From the NCBI GenBank assembly GCA_950097015.1, contig CATNEN010000003.1, positions 12,181,501-12,245,500 of the forward strand: a stretch of 64,000 nt of DNA, written 5' to 3'. The notes beneath the pieces are model-generated. The model was not told the origin of the DNA, did no database searches, and was given only the letters and a program-made list of their open reading frames with translations. Each line of letters starts with the position of its first letter. Within the stretch, counting starts at the first letter, position 1. Source of the DNA: Macrostomum hystrix (taxonomy: Eukaryota > Platyhelminthes > Macrostomidae). A program made the position numbers and the translations under genes. Below, piece after piece: positions 23,401-34,647 of this stretch.

Positions 23401-26400
23401 TCAGGGTAATCCCTGGAATCAGGATAATCCCTGGAATCAGGAGAATCCCGGAAACCAGGAGAATCTCTGAAATCATGGGAATCCTTGAAATCAGGAGAAT
23501 CCCTGGAATCAGGAGAATCCCTGGAATCAGGAGAATCCCTGGAATCAGGAGAACCCTTGAAATCAGGAGAATCCCTGGAATCAGGAGAATCCCTGGAATC
23601 AGGAGAATCCCTGGAATCAGGAGAATCCCTGGAATCAGGAGAATCCCTGGAATCAGGAGAATCCCTGAAACCAGGAGAATCCCTGAAATAAGGAAAATTC
23701 CTCAAATCAGGAGAATCCATGAAATCAGGATAATCCCTGAAACCAGGAGAATCCCTGAAATAAGGAAAATTCCTCAAATCAGGAGAATCCCTAAAACCAG
23801 GAGAGTCCCTGAAATCAGGAGAATAAATGGAAATCTTAGGAAAAAGCGAATCCCTTGACGCACTAACTCCATTTAAAAATTCTAATGGGCTATCTCAAGA
23901 TTCGCAAAGTTCTGAAGTTAGGAAATTTTCTAAATAAAGGAAATGCCGAAGCTAGAAGATATTGACAGTTAGGGAATTCATTTAGCTTGCGAGTTTTGGG
24001 AACTCACAGAAGGGGAATCCTAGCTCTTTTGTTTCAGATGCTAATTGATTAGGGAAAATAATCAAGACGCAACATTGACGCAGCTCACCCCAGGCAAACT
24101 GAAGTACATCGGCGACGTCAGCGAATGGCAATGACAGTCCAGCATCAGCCCAGCAGACTAAACGCCTAACGATAGACCAATCAACTGCAGCAAGCACTCC
24201 GTTAGAAACGAAATCGAACTTAGTAATTGTTTCCAAGGCTAAAGATGGCTTATCCAATATTGAAGCAGCATTTAACAACTTAGACAGCAGTGAAGAATTA
24301 TTAGTCAATACATTTGTCGGAAATAAACTAACAATCTCCGGAGAAGTAGATTTTGTCGACGATTGCGACGCAAGATCAACTTGAATGTTTTTCTCGTTAA
24401 CACCATCTCCGTTAAATTGTTCGCTTTCGTTAGATTTCAACAGATCAGAAACATTTTTCTCAGTCTTAGTCGCGAATCGCAAAGCAATGAGCCATGCTAA
24501 CAGAGTGCCTAATTCCGCTTTCAATTTATCGGGTATCGGCAATAATATTGGTGTCATTGGCAACGAAGCTTGGGTAGCAACAGTCTGAGAAGCGATTCGC
24601 TGACAGGTCGAACTCGAAAGAGCAAGATAAGATTTTCGCTTCTCAGCCAGACTTGCCAACAAGCTAGTTAGATCTTTTAGTCGATGGATGCAGTCTGCAG
24701 TGGGAGAAACCAAGACAGGTCCATTGGTGGCCTCATTTTCAACCGCCGCATTGAGAAATCTCTGATGCAGCGTCAATGTTTCGGCTTCAAGTCGAACCAA
24801 ATCTGAAGCATCCAGTCCAGCTGTGTCATCCAACAGTTCAATAGTTGAAGAATTTGGCGCTGTCAAGGCTGAGTAGCTGGACGATCTGCCAGCAAGAGAG
24901 GTAGACCCACCCGCAGCCATGGCTCGGCGCTGAAGAGCTTTGGCTTTAGATCTAAAGCCACCGAAGGCTATTGGCATGCGAAAATCTGTGAGAACTGGCT
25001 GCCTACTACTGCTAGTAGTATTATTAGTAGCAGAATCAGAAGTAACATCGGCAACATCTAACAAGTTGTCAGCTGATAGCGAAGCTGGCATGGCTGATAG
25101 CGGCTGCGCCGATGCCACTGTGGTGGCCGCCGAGTCGTCTACTACAACCACAACTGGCGAAGTGGCCGCAGCGGCGGCTGCGGCGGCAGCCGCGGCGGCG
25201 CTAGTCAGAGCTGCTTCAAACCGATGACCGATGCCTTTGAATAGTCGTTGGGCAGAATTGCCGCCGGTGCTAGACGATCCGGATGTCGAAGCTACGGCTG
25301 CCGATTTTCCAGTATTGACAGCTGGGGTCTGGGCGGCTTGCGGAACAACAGCGCTAAAAAAGGATTTAGTTTCAAATATATGCTAATCACATCATTTGGT
25401 GACAGACAGTGGACCCTCAGCAAGAGGCAGAGGTGTGTACATCTGTTCTAACTTTATCATCGTCAGACAGTGTACACTTTACCTGTCCCTTGGAGTGTGG
25501 CCCCTAAAAGACGACAGCGGGCCGCATTGACTGTAAAAATATGAGATAGGGGAGAAATGAGACACGGGAGAGATCAGACACGGGAGAGATGAGACATGGG
25601 AGAGATGAGACACGCGAGAGATTACACAAGAGAGATGAGACACGGGAGAGATGAGACACGGGAGAGATTACACAAGAGAGATGAGACACGGGAGAGATTA
25701 GACACGGGAGAGATGAGACACGGGAGAGATGAGACACGGGAGAGATTAGACACGGGAGAGATGAGACACGGGAGAGATGAGACACGGGAGAGATGAGACA
25801 CGGGAGAGATGAGACACAGGAGAGATTAGACACGGGAGAGATGAGACACGGGAGAGATTAGACACGGGAGAGATGAGACACGGGAGAGATGAGACACGGG
25901 AGAGATGAGACACGGGAGGGATTAGACACGGGAGAGATTAGACACGGGAGAGATGAGACACGGGAGAGATGAGACACGGGAGAGATGAGACACGGGAGGG
26001 ATTAGACACGGGAGAGATGAGACACGGGAGAGATGAGACACGGGAGAGATTAGACACGGGAGAGATGAGACACAGGAGAGATTAGACACGGGAGAGATGA
26101 GACACAGGAGAGATTAGACACGGGAGAGATGAGAAACAGGAGAGATTAGACACGGGAGAGATGAGACACGGGAGAGATGAGACACAGGAGAGATTAGACA
26201 CGGGAGAGATGAGAAACAGGAGAGATTAGACACGGGAGAGATTAGACACGGGAGAGATGAGACACGGGAGAGATTAGACACGGGAGAGATGAGACACAGG
26301 AGAGATTAGACACGGGAGAGATGAGAAACAGGAGAGATGAGACACGGGAGAGATGAGAAACAGGAGAGATGAGACACGGGAGAGATTAGTCACGAGAGAG

Positions 26401-29400
26401 ATGAAACCGGACACTGTAGATGTCAGAAGGGGCAACGGGCCGGATTTGGGAGCTTCGAGGGCCGCATCTGGCCCGCGGGCCGGAGTTTGCCGACCCCTGT
26501 GCTATATGATTGTTTCCATTTTGTTGCACAACTACTTACCTGTCAATAGCAGATGCAGGAGTGTTTGTGCCGCCGGCTCCACCAATCACATAGATTCCAG
26601 CGTCGGTGCGTCTAATCCTAGACAATTCATCGCTAGCAGCGGCGGCGGCGTGAACTCTCATGTACGCGTCGGATTTAATCAGCCAATCAAATTCATTCTC
26701 GCTGCCAGGTTCTTGACTAGTTGACATAGTTTTCAAACAATTCCTAGTCAGAGCTAGCAGCAGTGAATCGTTGGCTAGCAGGCTGGGTCTCGGTTGGTCC
26801 AGAAGCCAACGATACAACGCTGCTGAATAGGAATCCTTCAGGGTGGCAACTACATCTGTTGGAGTTGAGCACAGTCGAATCAGAACTAGATGACGATCGC
26901 CCAGTAGGATAGCCAAATTAGCAACGGATTTGGCTGGCGCCTGATAACTACCGCTGGTTGGGATAATACTGTTAATGCCTGCAATGGTTGAGTTTTTTAA
27001 ATCCCTATTAGTAGAAATGGGAAAAAATCCCTATAAAATCTTTATTAGAAATGGGAGAAATAATCAGTAGATAATCTCTATTAAAATTGGGAGAAAATCA
27101 CTAGATAATCCCTATTAGAAATGGGAGAAATAATCCCTGGATAATCCCTATTAAAAAGAGGAGAAATAATCACTAGATAATCCCAATAAGAAAAATGGGA
27201 GAAATAATCACTAGATAATCCATATTAGAAATGGGAGAAATAATCACTAGATAATCCATATTAGAAATGGGAGAAATAATCACTAGATACCCTATTAGAA
27301 ATGGGAGAAATAATCACTAGATAATCCCAATAAGAAGAAATAGGAGAAATAATCACTAGATAATCCATATTAGAAATGGGAGAAATAATCTCTGGATAAT
27401 CCCTATTAGAAATGGGAGAAATAATCACTAGATACCCTATTAGAAATGGGAGAAATAATCACTAGATACCCTATTAGAAATGGGAGAAATAATCACTAGA
27501 TAATCCATATTAGAAATGGGAGAAATAATCACTAGATACCCTATTAGAAATGGGAGAAATAATCACTAGATAATCCCAATAAGAAGAAATAGGAGAAATA
27601 ATCACTAGATAATCCATATTAGAAATGGGAGAAATAATCTCTGGATAATCCCTATTAGAAATGGGAGAAAAAAATCACTAGATACCCTATTAGAAATGGG
27701 AGAAATAATCACTAGATAATCCCTTTTAAAAATCGGAAAAAATCCCTTGATAAACCCTTTTACCCGTATAAAACGAAATGGTCACAAAAAAGGGCTGTGA
27801 CCGTTCCACTTGTGACCGTGGTCCGTAACGCTGGTGACCGTTTAATGTGACCGTTCATGTTCATGAAGATAGGGTCACCAAGTTACCGTTCACTGTGACC
27901 ATACTTTGTGACCGATTGCAGGGTCACCATGTGACCGTTCACTGTGACCATATTTTGTGACCGTAATGTTCAGGGTCACCATGTGACCGTTCACTGTGAC
28001 CATATTTTGTGACCGTTATGTTCAGGGTTACCATGTGACCGTTCACTGTGACCATATTTTGTGACCATAACTTTTTATATGTAAATATTGGTATCGATGG
28101 TTATAAGCAATTTTAGGAAACATATAAAGGTACAAGGTGTAATAAGTTACTGGCACTACCTGCTTTCCAGCCAGCTTTCACTGGACACTTTGCATCACTT
28201 GTCTTGCTATGTTCAACATTCAGCAACTATTGTTGGCCGTGTCATGCTTCATAATTTTCTGCACACCAAAGCCAGTCCAAGGAAGGCCATAGCCAGTAAC
28301 TATTAAGAAAAAACATAATATTGTCATTAAAACATAATATAATTTGGCATACAATTGTAGTGCATTTCGCACTTAGTTTAGCGATCCGTCACAAAAAAAC
28401 TGAAAAATAAAAATGTTCAAATGGATTAATTTCAGTCTCTACTTCGCCTCCGCTGATGGGTTGCCGGAAGAGTCGCTAGAGGCTGCGGCTTCGTCGTCGT
28501 CGCCACTGTCGTCGTCCTCCTTGGCGTCAACGTCACCGCCGTCAAGGTCAAGTTCCTTGGCGCTGTCAAGGTCACCGCCGCCTTCTTCATCACCGGCTTC
28601 CTTCCTTCCGCCCTTGTTCCTTCCAGTGCGACCGCTGGGTGTCACTTTGAGTGGTGACTTCAATTTTCGGGCAGCACAGAAGGCAGTGCGCTTGAAAATC
28701 GTGGCATAGGACTTCTTCGTAAATTCCTCAGGGAACTTTAGCCCACTTATAAAAGCCTTAATGGCGAACTTTTTCTTCTTAGATACTTCCGGCTTCGGCG
28801 GCGGACCATCCTTTTTTGTCTTGCGGCCGGTGTAGGAACGGGTCGTTAGCTCCTCGGTTGAGAAGACTGCTCGGTACAGGGTCCGGAGCATTTTATCGCC
28901 GTCTGTACTGCTGAAACCTCCCTTCACATAGACAGACACCGCACGCTTGATCTGTTCATAGTCAATGCCATTCAATGCCAACTGACCGCAGTGCATTCAG
29001 CTGCTCCACTAGCTAATATTTAAAGGACAGGCTGGGAGCAAGTAGAATGTATTGTCACAAAATACGGTCACAGTGAACGGTCACATGGTGACCCTGAACA
29101 TGACGGTCACAAAATACGGTCACAGTGAACGGTCACATGGTGACCCTGAACATGACGGTCACAAAATACGGTCACAGTGAACGGTCACATGGTGACCCTG
29201 AACATGACGGTCACAAAATACGGTCACAGTGAACGGTCACATGGTGACCCTGAACATGACGGTCACAAAATACGGTCACAGTGAACGGTCACATGGTGAC
29301 CCTGAACATAACGGTCACAAAATACGGTCACAATGAACGGTCACATGGTGACCCGGACAAATGGTCACATTTTATGGACACCAAGTGGTAACATGAGACC

Positions 29401-30549
29401 ATGGCGGTCACAAAACGTGGTCACTAACGGTAACATGTGACCATGACAGTCACAACAACGGTCACAGCCCCTTTTTTGTGACCATTCCGTTTTATACGGG
29501 TTAGAAATGGGAAAGGCAATCTCTAGAAAATCTAGACTAGAAACAAAAAAAACATCAGCAAAAATCTTATTACGAAAAGCAAAACAATTCCCCACAATGC
29601 GAACCTGAATTATTACAATATAAATGAGGAAAAAATCATAGAATTAATACAAATAAATATAAAGGAAAATGTCGACAATTTCCTAAAACAAAGAGTTGAT
29701 TGTTTGTAAAAAATCAAAACAATAAAGTGCTCACACGAACAGCCAGCTATCCAGGACACAACGCGATGAGCTTCAGTGTCTATGAACAAAATATCGTTGA
29801 ACTCAGTGACAACAATTAATAGATTAGGACCAGCCTGAACAAGCTGTCTATAGGTTCCGTTGCATTCAGAGTTTGGCACGCACGTGGACGAATGGACACT
29901 CTGGGAGCCGGGGTTCAAGCTGCAACAAAATGAGGATCACTAAAACAAAACTATTTGTGATTTTTATGAGCTAGCCAATCCTTTTTAGCAAGATTTAAAA
30001 AATAGTTAAGAACTTTCAGGATTTGTTTTGAGAAAATTGTCTCTTTCTCGAGCTGAGATTCGAACCCCTGACCACTCGTTTAGTCCATGTACTGGGAAGG
30101 CCTACACCTGAATAAATTAATTAGAACTGAGATTCGAACTCCCGACCTCAGAGAACTTAGAGACGGTGACGAGTCTCTAACCAGTGGACTACAATATACA
30201 ATGTTTTTACGGATTAAAAAATTACTGCATATATACAACAATACTACTCACAGTATGTTGTTCAACACGATTCGCTCGGCGCTCTCAGCAAGACCACCGC
30301 CACCGCCTCCACTAAACACGTAGGTGCTAATTACACGCTTTGAATCGGTGCGCAATTGCCACATCCGATGCCTGGGCCTGGCTGCGTACACCACCCTACT
30401 ATGAGTAGTAGTAGAAGATTCAGCGGACTCGCTAACAAACAGACAGGCGCCATAGGCACCGTTTCTGGGCTTGTCCGAACCCAACTGGAAAAATGTGCGA
30501 TTTTCCGCATTGCACAGCACAGCCCTGCTGCGATTGGACACTAGTAACA

Positions 30550-30587
<38 letters not shown>

Positions 30588-32480
30588 AGTCTGTAGTCCG
30601 TGTCCAGCTGTATGATGGGGCCGTCCTGTGGTAGGACTAGCACCTCTTCGCAGGTTGAATCTAGGGCAAATAACTCCCGTGGCTTTGAAAAGGGAAGGAA
30701 ATATATTATTAGGGGATTAGCGTTAAATGATTAAGTGTCTTATTTTTACTTATCAATTTCTGCATTATGAGTTTTGTTTACATTCTTTCATTCAGTTTCT
30801 ACCCCTCTCCGTATCCTGTTTCTACAACTCTCCAATTTTAGTTCTCCCTTACAAAGCTTAATTGTACCTTTTACAAACTGAATTCTCCCCTCTATAATCT
30901 GAATTCTCCCCTCTCTAATCTGAATTCTCCCCTCTCTAATCTGAATTCTCCCCTCTCTAATCTGAATTCTCCCCTCTATAATCTGAATTCTCCCCTCTCT
31001 AATCTGAATTCTCCCCTCTCTAATCTGAATTCTCCCCTCTCTAATCTGAATTCTCCCCTCTCTAATCTGAATTCTCCCCTCTCTAATCTGAATTCTCCCC
31101 TCTCTAATCTGAATTCTCCCCTCTCTAATCTGAATCCTCCCCTCTCTAATCTGAATTCTCCCCTCTCTAATCTGAATTCTCCCCTCTCCAATCTGAATCC
31201 TCCCCTCTCCAATCTGAATTCTCCCCTTTCCAATCTGAATTCTCCCCTTTCCAATCTGAATTCTCTCTTCTCCAATCTGAATTCTCCCCTCTTTAATCTG
31301 AATTCTTCCCTCTCCAATCTGAATTCTCCCCTTTCCAATCTGAGTTCTCCCCTCTACAATCTGAATTCTCCCCAGACACACAGAATCGGCCAGCGATGTC
31401 GAAGTGACGAGTCCGTCAAGGTCGCCGGCAAACAAGCAGCCGCAGCCCCAGGCCAGGCAGGTGACAATCTTCCCGGCGTGCATTCGATTCACTCGCACCC
31501 GCTCGGCCCAGCACCTGCGCTGTGTGCTGCGCAGCTCGTACACCTCAACGTGGCCATTGTTGAGGGCGCAGGCGAGGTGGCGCTCGTTTGGCGACAGTGC
31601 CAACAGCCTGGCAACTCCGGAGCTCAGGCTAAAGTGCAGGCGCAGCTCTACGCTGGAGCCGAATGAAGCGAATAGGACCCGTACAACTCCAGAGTTTGAG
31701 CACAGCGCCATGGTGCCGCCGCTTGATAGACACACGGCCGTGGTCTGTTAGGATTAGTGATGAGGAAGAGGATTAGTGATGAGGAAGAGGATTAGTGATG
31801 AGGAAGAGGATTAGTGATGAGGAAGAGGATTAGTGATGAGGAAGAGGATCAGTGATGAGGAAGAGGATTAGTGATGAGGAAGAGGATTAGTGATGAGGAA
31901 GAGCATTAGTGATAAGGAAGAGCATTAGTGATGAGGAAGAGGATTAGTGATGAGGAAGAGCATTAGTGATGAGGAAGAGCATTAGTGATGAGGAAGAGCA
32001 TTAGTGAGGGAAGAGGATTAGCAAAGGAAGTGGATTAGTAAGGGAGGAGGATTAGTGAAGGAAGATGACTAGTAAGGAAGAGGATGAGTGAGGAAGAGGA
32101 TGAGTGAGGAAGAGAAAAGATTAATGGGGAAGAGAGAATATTAGGGCAGGAAGAAAGAATCAAGAGGAATTAAGGGGAGAGGTCTGAATGAGGAAGAGGG
32201 AAGATTAGGGGAAGGGAAGGTACGATAAGAGACACTTGAAAGTACGTGTAAAAGACTAAAAAAGGAAAATGAGAAAAACAATACAAGCGGATCAATTGCA
32301 GCTAAGCAGTTAAACAAGTGGTGTTAATCTCACGGTGTTTTTCTGAGACAGCTTTGCCACATCTTGAATTTTTCCGTCGATCAGCTCGGCAAAGACATGA
32401 AATTCTTTTCCTTTCGCTGACGGCGTTGCGACTGTCGCTGACACGGGCACCTCCTCAGCAGGAGTGGCCGAGGCCGACAT
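20476..32480 (-). CDS. HPS5: HPS5 homologue (BLOC-2 subunit), complete
   Basis: Twelve minus-strand exons: 32334-32480, 31382-31744, 30252-30682, 29735-29919, 26540-26978, 24089-25353, 23171-23297, 22915-23088, 22072-22233, 21885-21995, 21685-21791, 20476-21071. They sum to 4107 nt (1368 residues) with every phase consistent. Exons 1-4 are the N-terminal WD40-like region (LACALNNGHVEVYEL; NGAYGACLF followed by VVYAARPRHRMWQL matches human HPS5 GEYGACFF and IYCARPGSRMWEV). Exon 5 keeps the DAGIY motif. BLOC-2 acts in transport to lysosome-related organelles. Oddities are a 12-Gln tract (about residues 203-214), a poly-Ala run in exon 6, and a C-terminal Cys/His module (CSWC, SCGHVFHRFC, CFIC) that human HPS5 (1129 residues) does not show. 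Start: ATG at 32480 (MSASATPAE); the upstream TTG is not used. Confidence 0.9.
22370..22800. repeat. Degenerate tandem repeat in an HPS5 intron
   Basis: Many imperfect repeats of GATGTGAAACTTTCCCACTT, with intervening AACTAAATATATGGGAAA blocks. Units are too diverged for a fixed period. Confidence 0.8.
23350..23830. repeat. 18-bp minisatellite in an HPS5 intron
   Basis: About 26 units of GAATCCCTGGAATCAGGA. Because 18 is a multiple of three and the unit has no stop in several frames, spurious repetitive open frames appear on both strands (DSRDSP-like on the minus strand). Confidence 0.95.
25388..25508 (-). mobile_element. SINE-A fragment, reverse orientation
   Basis: Contains CATCATTTGGTGAC, GAGGTGTGTACATCTG, CATCGTCAGACAGTGTACAC and CCTTGGAGTGTGGCCC, in the order of the 3' half of SINE-A. 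It abuts, and seems to truncate, the hAT-like element to its right. Confidence 0.72.
25510..26501. mobile_element. hAT-like MITE expanded by an internal 16-bp minisatellite
   Basis: The right end reads GGCCGGAGTTTGCCGACCCCTG, that is CAGGGGTCGGCAAACTCC inverted, typical of hAT termini. Flanks of the array match the intact small MITE at 38609-38919 (CCTAAAAGACGA left; GGGCAACGGGC, GGGCCGCATCTGGC right). Between them, 25545-26405 is about 54 units of GAGACACGGGAGAGAT (with TTAGACACGGG, ACAGG and AAACAGG variants). The left terminus is lost at the SINE-A fragment. Lies in the HPS5 intron between exons 24089-25353 and 26540-26978. Confidence 0.72.
26995..27760. repeat. 34-36-bp minisatellite in an HPS5 intron
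   Basis: About 21 units near AATCACTAGATAATCCATAT+TAGAAATGGGAGAAAT, with a short form (AGATACCCTATTAG). It is interrupted at its right end by the element at 27763-29500, since the array sequence TTAGAAATGGGAAA resumes at 29501. Confidence 0.93.
27800..28075. repeat. Left subterminal array of the BEN-gene element
   Basis: About four to five degenerate units with GGGTCACCATGTGACCGTTC and CACTGTGACCATATTTTGTG. Each unit contains a near-palindrome (GGTCACCATGTGACC). It is the inverse of the array at 29045-29360. Confidence 0.88.
28439..28996 (-). CDS. BEN-domain-like protein encoded inside a TIR element
   Basis: A single uninterrupted frame of 185 residues from ATG at 28996 to TAG at 28439. Residues about 30-90 resemble a BEN domain: a helix (DKMLRTLYRAVFS), the TEELTTRSYTGRKTK turn that parallels the ELATSSLSG signature, and a following helix (KKKKFAIKAFISGL). 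BEN domains bind DNA or chromatin proteins. Residues 95-130 are basic (ARKLKSPLK, GRTGRNKGGRK) and the last 50 are strongly acidic (AKEDDDSGDDDEAAAS). The coding part is clearly GC-richer than its surroundings. It lies centrally between the inverted arrays of the 27763-29500 element and within an HPS5 intron on the same strand. The BEN assignment rests on pattern and needs a profile search; a histone-H1-like or other basic protein is the alternative. Confidence 0.62.
   Translation of the reverse strand: MHCGQLALNGIDYEQIKRAVSVYVKGGFSSTDGDKMLRTLYRAVFSTEELTTRSYTGRKTKKDGPPPKPEVSKKKKFAIKAFISGLKFPEEFTKKSYATIFKRTAFCAARKLKSPLKVTPSGRTGRNKGGRKEAGDEEGGGDLDSAKELDLDGGDVDAKEDDDSGDDDEAAASSDSSGNPSAEAK
29045..29360. 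repeat. Right subterminal 52-bp array of the BEN-gene element
   Basis: About six near-identical 52-bp units (CGGTCACATGGTGACCCTGA, ACATGACGGTCACAAAATAC, GGTCACAGTGAA). Each carries the GGTCACATGGTGACC near-palindrome. Much more uniform than the left array. Confidence 0.93.
30045..30205 (-). mobile_element. Decayed tRNA-like SINE heads
   Basis: On the minus strand TAGTCCACTGGTTAGAGAC (A-box-like) is followed by AGGTCGGGAGTTCGAATCTC (B-box-like). A second B box (AGGGGTTCGAATCTCAGC) lies about 60 bp further on. The spacing and missing stem pairing argue against functional tRNA genes. Confidence 0.5.
30550..30588 (-). repeat. CAG trinucleotide run inside HPS5 exon 3
   Basis: Twelve uninterrupted CAG codons on the coding strand encode a 12-glutamine tract within the WD40-like region. 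Its purity suggests length polymorphism. Confidence 0.93.
30845..31375. repeat. 21-bp minisatellite in an HPS5 intron
   Basis: About 25 units of GAATTCTCCCCTCTCTAATC+T. It starts at the donor of exon 31382-31744, and its minus-strand frame is open and continuous with that exon (IQIREGR repeated), giving a false 315-residue reading. The splice to 30682 restores HPS5 homology, so this is intron. Confidence 0.95.
31750..32220. repeat. 19-bp minisatellite in HPS5 intron 1
   Basis: About 16 units of GGATTAGTGATGAGGAAGA up to about 32010, decaying into purine-rich AGGAAGAG sequence. It abuts the acceptor of HPS5 exon 2. Confidence 0.93.
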
Positions 32481-32639
32481 GCTGCTTTGCAATTAGTCAA
32501 TTGTAGTTTGCAAATGATCGAGCACCGGTGTGTTTTATAATATAGAATCGAAAATTTAATGTATCGACCGTCTCTGAAAATAATATAAAATGCTTCATTC
32601 TTCTTTTTTTGAATGCTGACATTTGCTTTTTAGGGTTTA

Positions 32640-33715
32640 TCTCCGCGTACCAGGGATTTGAAGGTTGAAATCTGACTACTGGGATTAATCATCCTGGAAC
32701 TTTATGGCTGAAATCAGGTCTTTGGGATTAATTTACCTGGGATTTGAAGGCTGAAACCAGATCTTTAGGGTTAATCTACCTGGGATTTTAAGGCTGAATT
32801 CAGGTCTTTGGGATTAATCTACCTGGGATTTTAAGGCTGAAATCAGGTCTTTGGGATTAATCTACCTGGGATTTTAAGGCTGAAATCAGGTCTTTGGGTT
32901 TAATCTACCTGGGATTTGAAGGCTGAAACCAGATCTTTAGGGTTAATCTACCTGGGATTTGATAGCATAAATCTGGTCTTTGGGGTTAATCTAGCTGGGA
33001 TTTGAAGGCTGAAATCAGATCTTTAGGGTTAATCTACCCGGGATTTGAAGGCTGAAATCAGGTCTTTGGGATTAATCTACCTGGGATTTGATGGCATAAA
33101 TCAGATCTGAAACCAGATCTTTAGGGGTAATCTACCCGGGATTTGAAGGCTGAAATCAGGTCTTTGGGGTTAATCTACCTGGGATTTGAAGGCTGAAATC
33201 AGATCTTTAGGGTTATTCTACCTGGGATTTGAAGGCTGAAATCAGATCTTTGGGGTTAATCTACCTGGGATTTGAAGGCTGAAATCAGATCTTTGGGGTT
33301 AATCTACCTGGGATTTGATAGCATAAATCTGGTCTTTGGGATTAATCTACCTGGGATTTGAAGGCTGAAATCAGATCTTTGGGGTTAATCTACCTGGGAT
33401 TTGAATGCTGAAATCAGATCTTTGGGGTTAATCTACCTGGGATTTGAAGGCTGAAATCAGATCTTTGGGGTTAATCTACCTGGGATTTGAAGGCTGAAAT
33501 CAGATCTTTGGGGTTAATCTACCTGGGATTTGAAGGCTGAAATCAGATCTTTGGGGTTAATCTACCTGGGATTTGAAGGTTGAAATCAGATCTTTGGGGT
33601 TAATCTACCTGGGATTTGAAGGCTGAAATCAGATCTTTGGGGTTAATCTACCTGGGATTTGAAGGCTGAAATCAGATCTTTGGGGTTAATCTACCTGGGA
33701 TTTGAAGGTTGAAAT
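32640..33715. repeat. 43-bp minisatellite upstream of HPS5
   Basis: About 25 units near GATCTTTGGGGTTAATCTAC+CTGGGATTTGAAGGCTGAAA+TCA. A minor form has GATGGCATAAATC or GATAGCATAAATC. The right half is the most uniform. It begins about 160 bp upstream of the HPS5 start codon, so it lies in or next to the promoter. Confidence 0.95.
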
Positions 33716-34357
33716 GTATTATGTTTAATTTAGGCTCAAGAAGCATTCAAAAGCTGTACATCTATATTTGACTTACCATTAGGACAAACTCAAATAAAAG
33801 ATTAAGATAATTTTAAGCTAACAAATGAAACATACATTTTGAATACAGTGTAGTTAACGATACAAGAGAGTTATATTTCAAATTCAATAAAGTGGATTTT
33901 GTCGATTTGCTTTTAATAAGCTAATTAGCACAGGAAACGCTTATATTTATTATGAAATTATTTTAAACAAATAACTAACCGTTTTTTATGAATTCCTGCA
34001 TACAAACGACAAAAAGCATTGGAATAGCGAATGTGAAATTAAACTAATAATTTATGATTTTTATTTTATTATCGGTAGGAATAAGCAAGCAAACAGGAAA
34101 ACATTAAAGGAAAAAAGCAAAGAATAATTAAATGATTTTGTTCACATGTGAATGCGTGTTAGTGTGTACCGAAACTTAACATAATTACACTGCTCAAGCT
34201 TATAAATAAGCTATAATAGGAAATCGTCGGTTTTAGCTTCAGAATTTTGACGAAGAGGTCCGGAGTTCGAATCTCAGCCTAAAGGTACCAGCCAAGTAAC
34301 CGACAATTGTCTGCGATTGGCGACCAAAGTATGCCAAATTAATAAAACGATGATTAA
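33716..34357. other. Intergenic between HPS5 and UBA3
   Basis: AT-rich with no gene. A tRNA-like B box (GGTCCGGAGTTCGAATCTCA, about 34257-34276) followed by an AAGGTACC-type body hints at another decayed SINE. Confidence 0.4.
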
Positions 34358-34379
34358 CAGTAGAAAGATCACGGGGGAT

Positions 34380-34447
34380 TTCAAATATTCATAATTCATA
34401 TATTCATAATTCATATATTCATAATTCATATATTCATAATTCATATT
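34380..34447. repeat. 15-bp AT-rich repeat
   Basis: About four copies of ATAATTCATATATTC inside the MITE. Confidence 0.85.
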
Positions 34448-34647
34448 TCAAATGAATTTCCAATTTCAAATTCCAAAATTTTCAGCTCAATCCGATTGAA
34501 ACAACTTCCAGAAATCACAAAACATCGACATCGTCGAGTCGGGTGTGTGGTGGCAAAAACCATCGATATAGGCATAATTTTTATTATTGTTAACTCTTCT
34601 ATTATTGAAGCGATATGGACTGGTCTTAATAATAATTATAATTAATA

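Larger units (their letters stand above)
27763..29500. mobile_element. 1738-bp terminal-inverted-repeat element carrying a BEN-like gene
   Basis: The ends are inverted copies of about 43 bp starting CCCGTATAAAACG, then AATGGTCACAAAAAAGGG and CTGTGACCGTT, with one substitution and one indel between arms. TTA flanks both sides (27760-27762 and 29501-29503), consistent with a TTA (or TA) target duplication. The insertion splits a minisatellite inside an HPS5 intron. Inside each TIR lies a tandem array rich in GTGACC/GGTCAC; the two arrays are inverted relative to each other. A GC-richer 185-codon gene sits between them. No transposase is visible, so the element is non-autonomous; the TTA duplication would fit a PIF/Harbinger-type mechanism, the TA alternative a Tc1/mariner type. 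Confidence 0.82.

Noticed and set aside
28413-28709. Ser/Pro-rich plus-strand frame over the BEN-like gene
   Set aside because: It is the antisense shadow of the acidic tail; the minus frame is longer and has domain-like structure.
30045-30205. tRNA genes (also near 20385, 34257, 37250, 40050, 41600 and 50060)
   Set aside because: B boxes are good but acceptor stems do not pair, and several are followed by shared SINE bodies; they are SINE heads or remnants.
30788-31735. 315-codon frame with IQIREGR repeats joined to a WD40-like start
   Set aside because: The first part is HPS5 exon 2; the repeat part is an intronic 21-bp array read past a GTGTGT donor. Splicing to 30682 restores HPS5 homology and overall phase.
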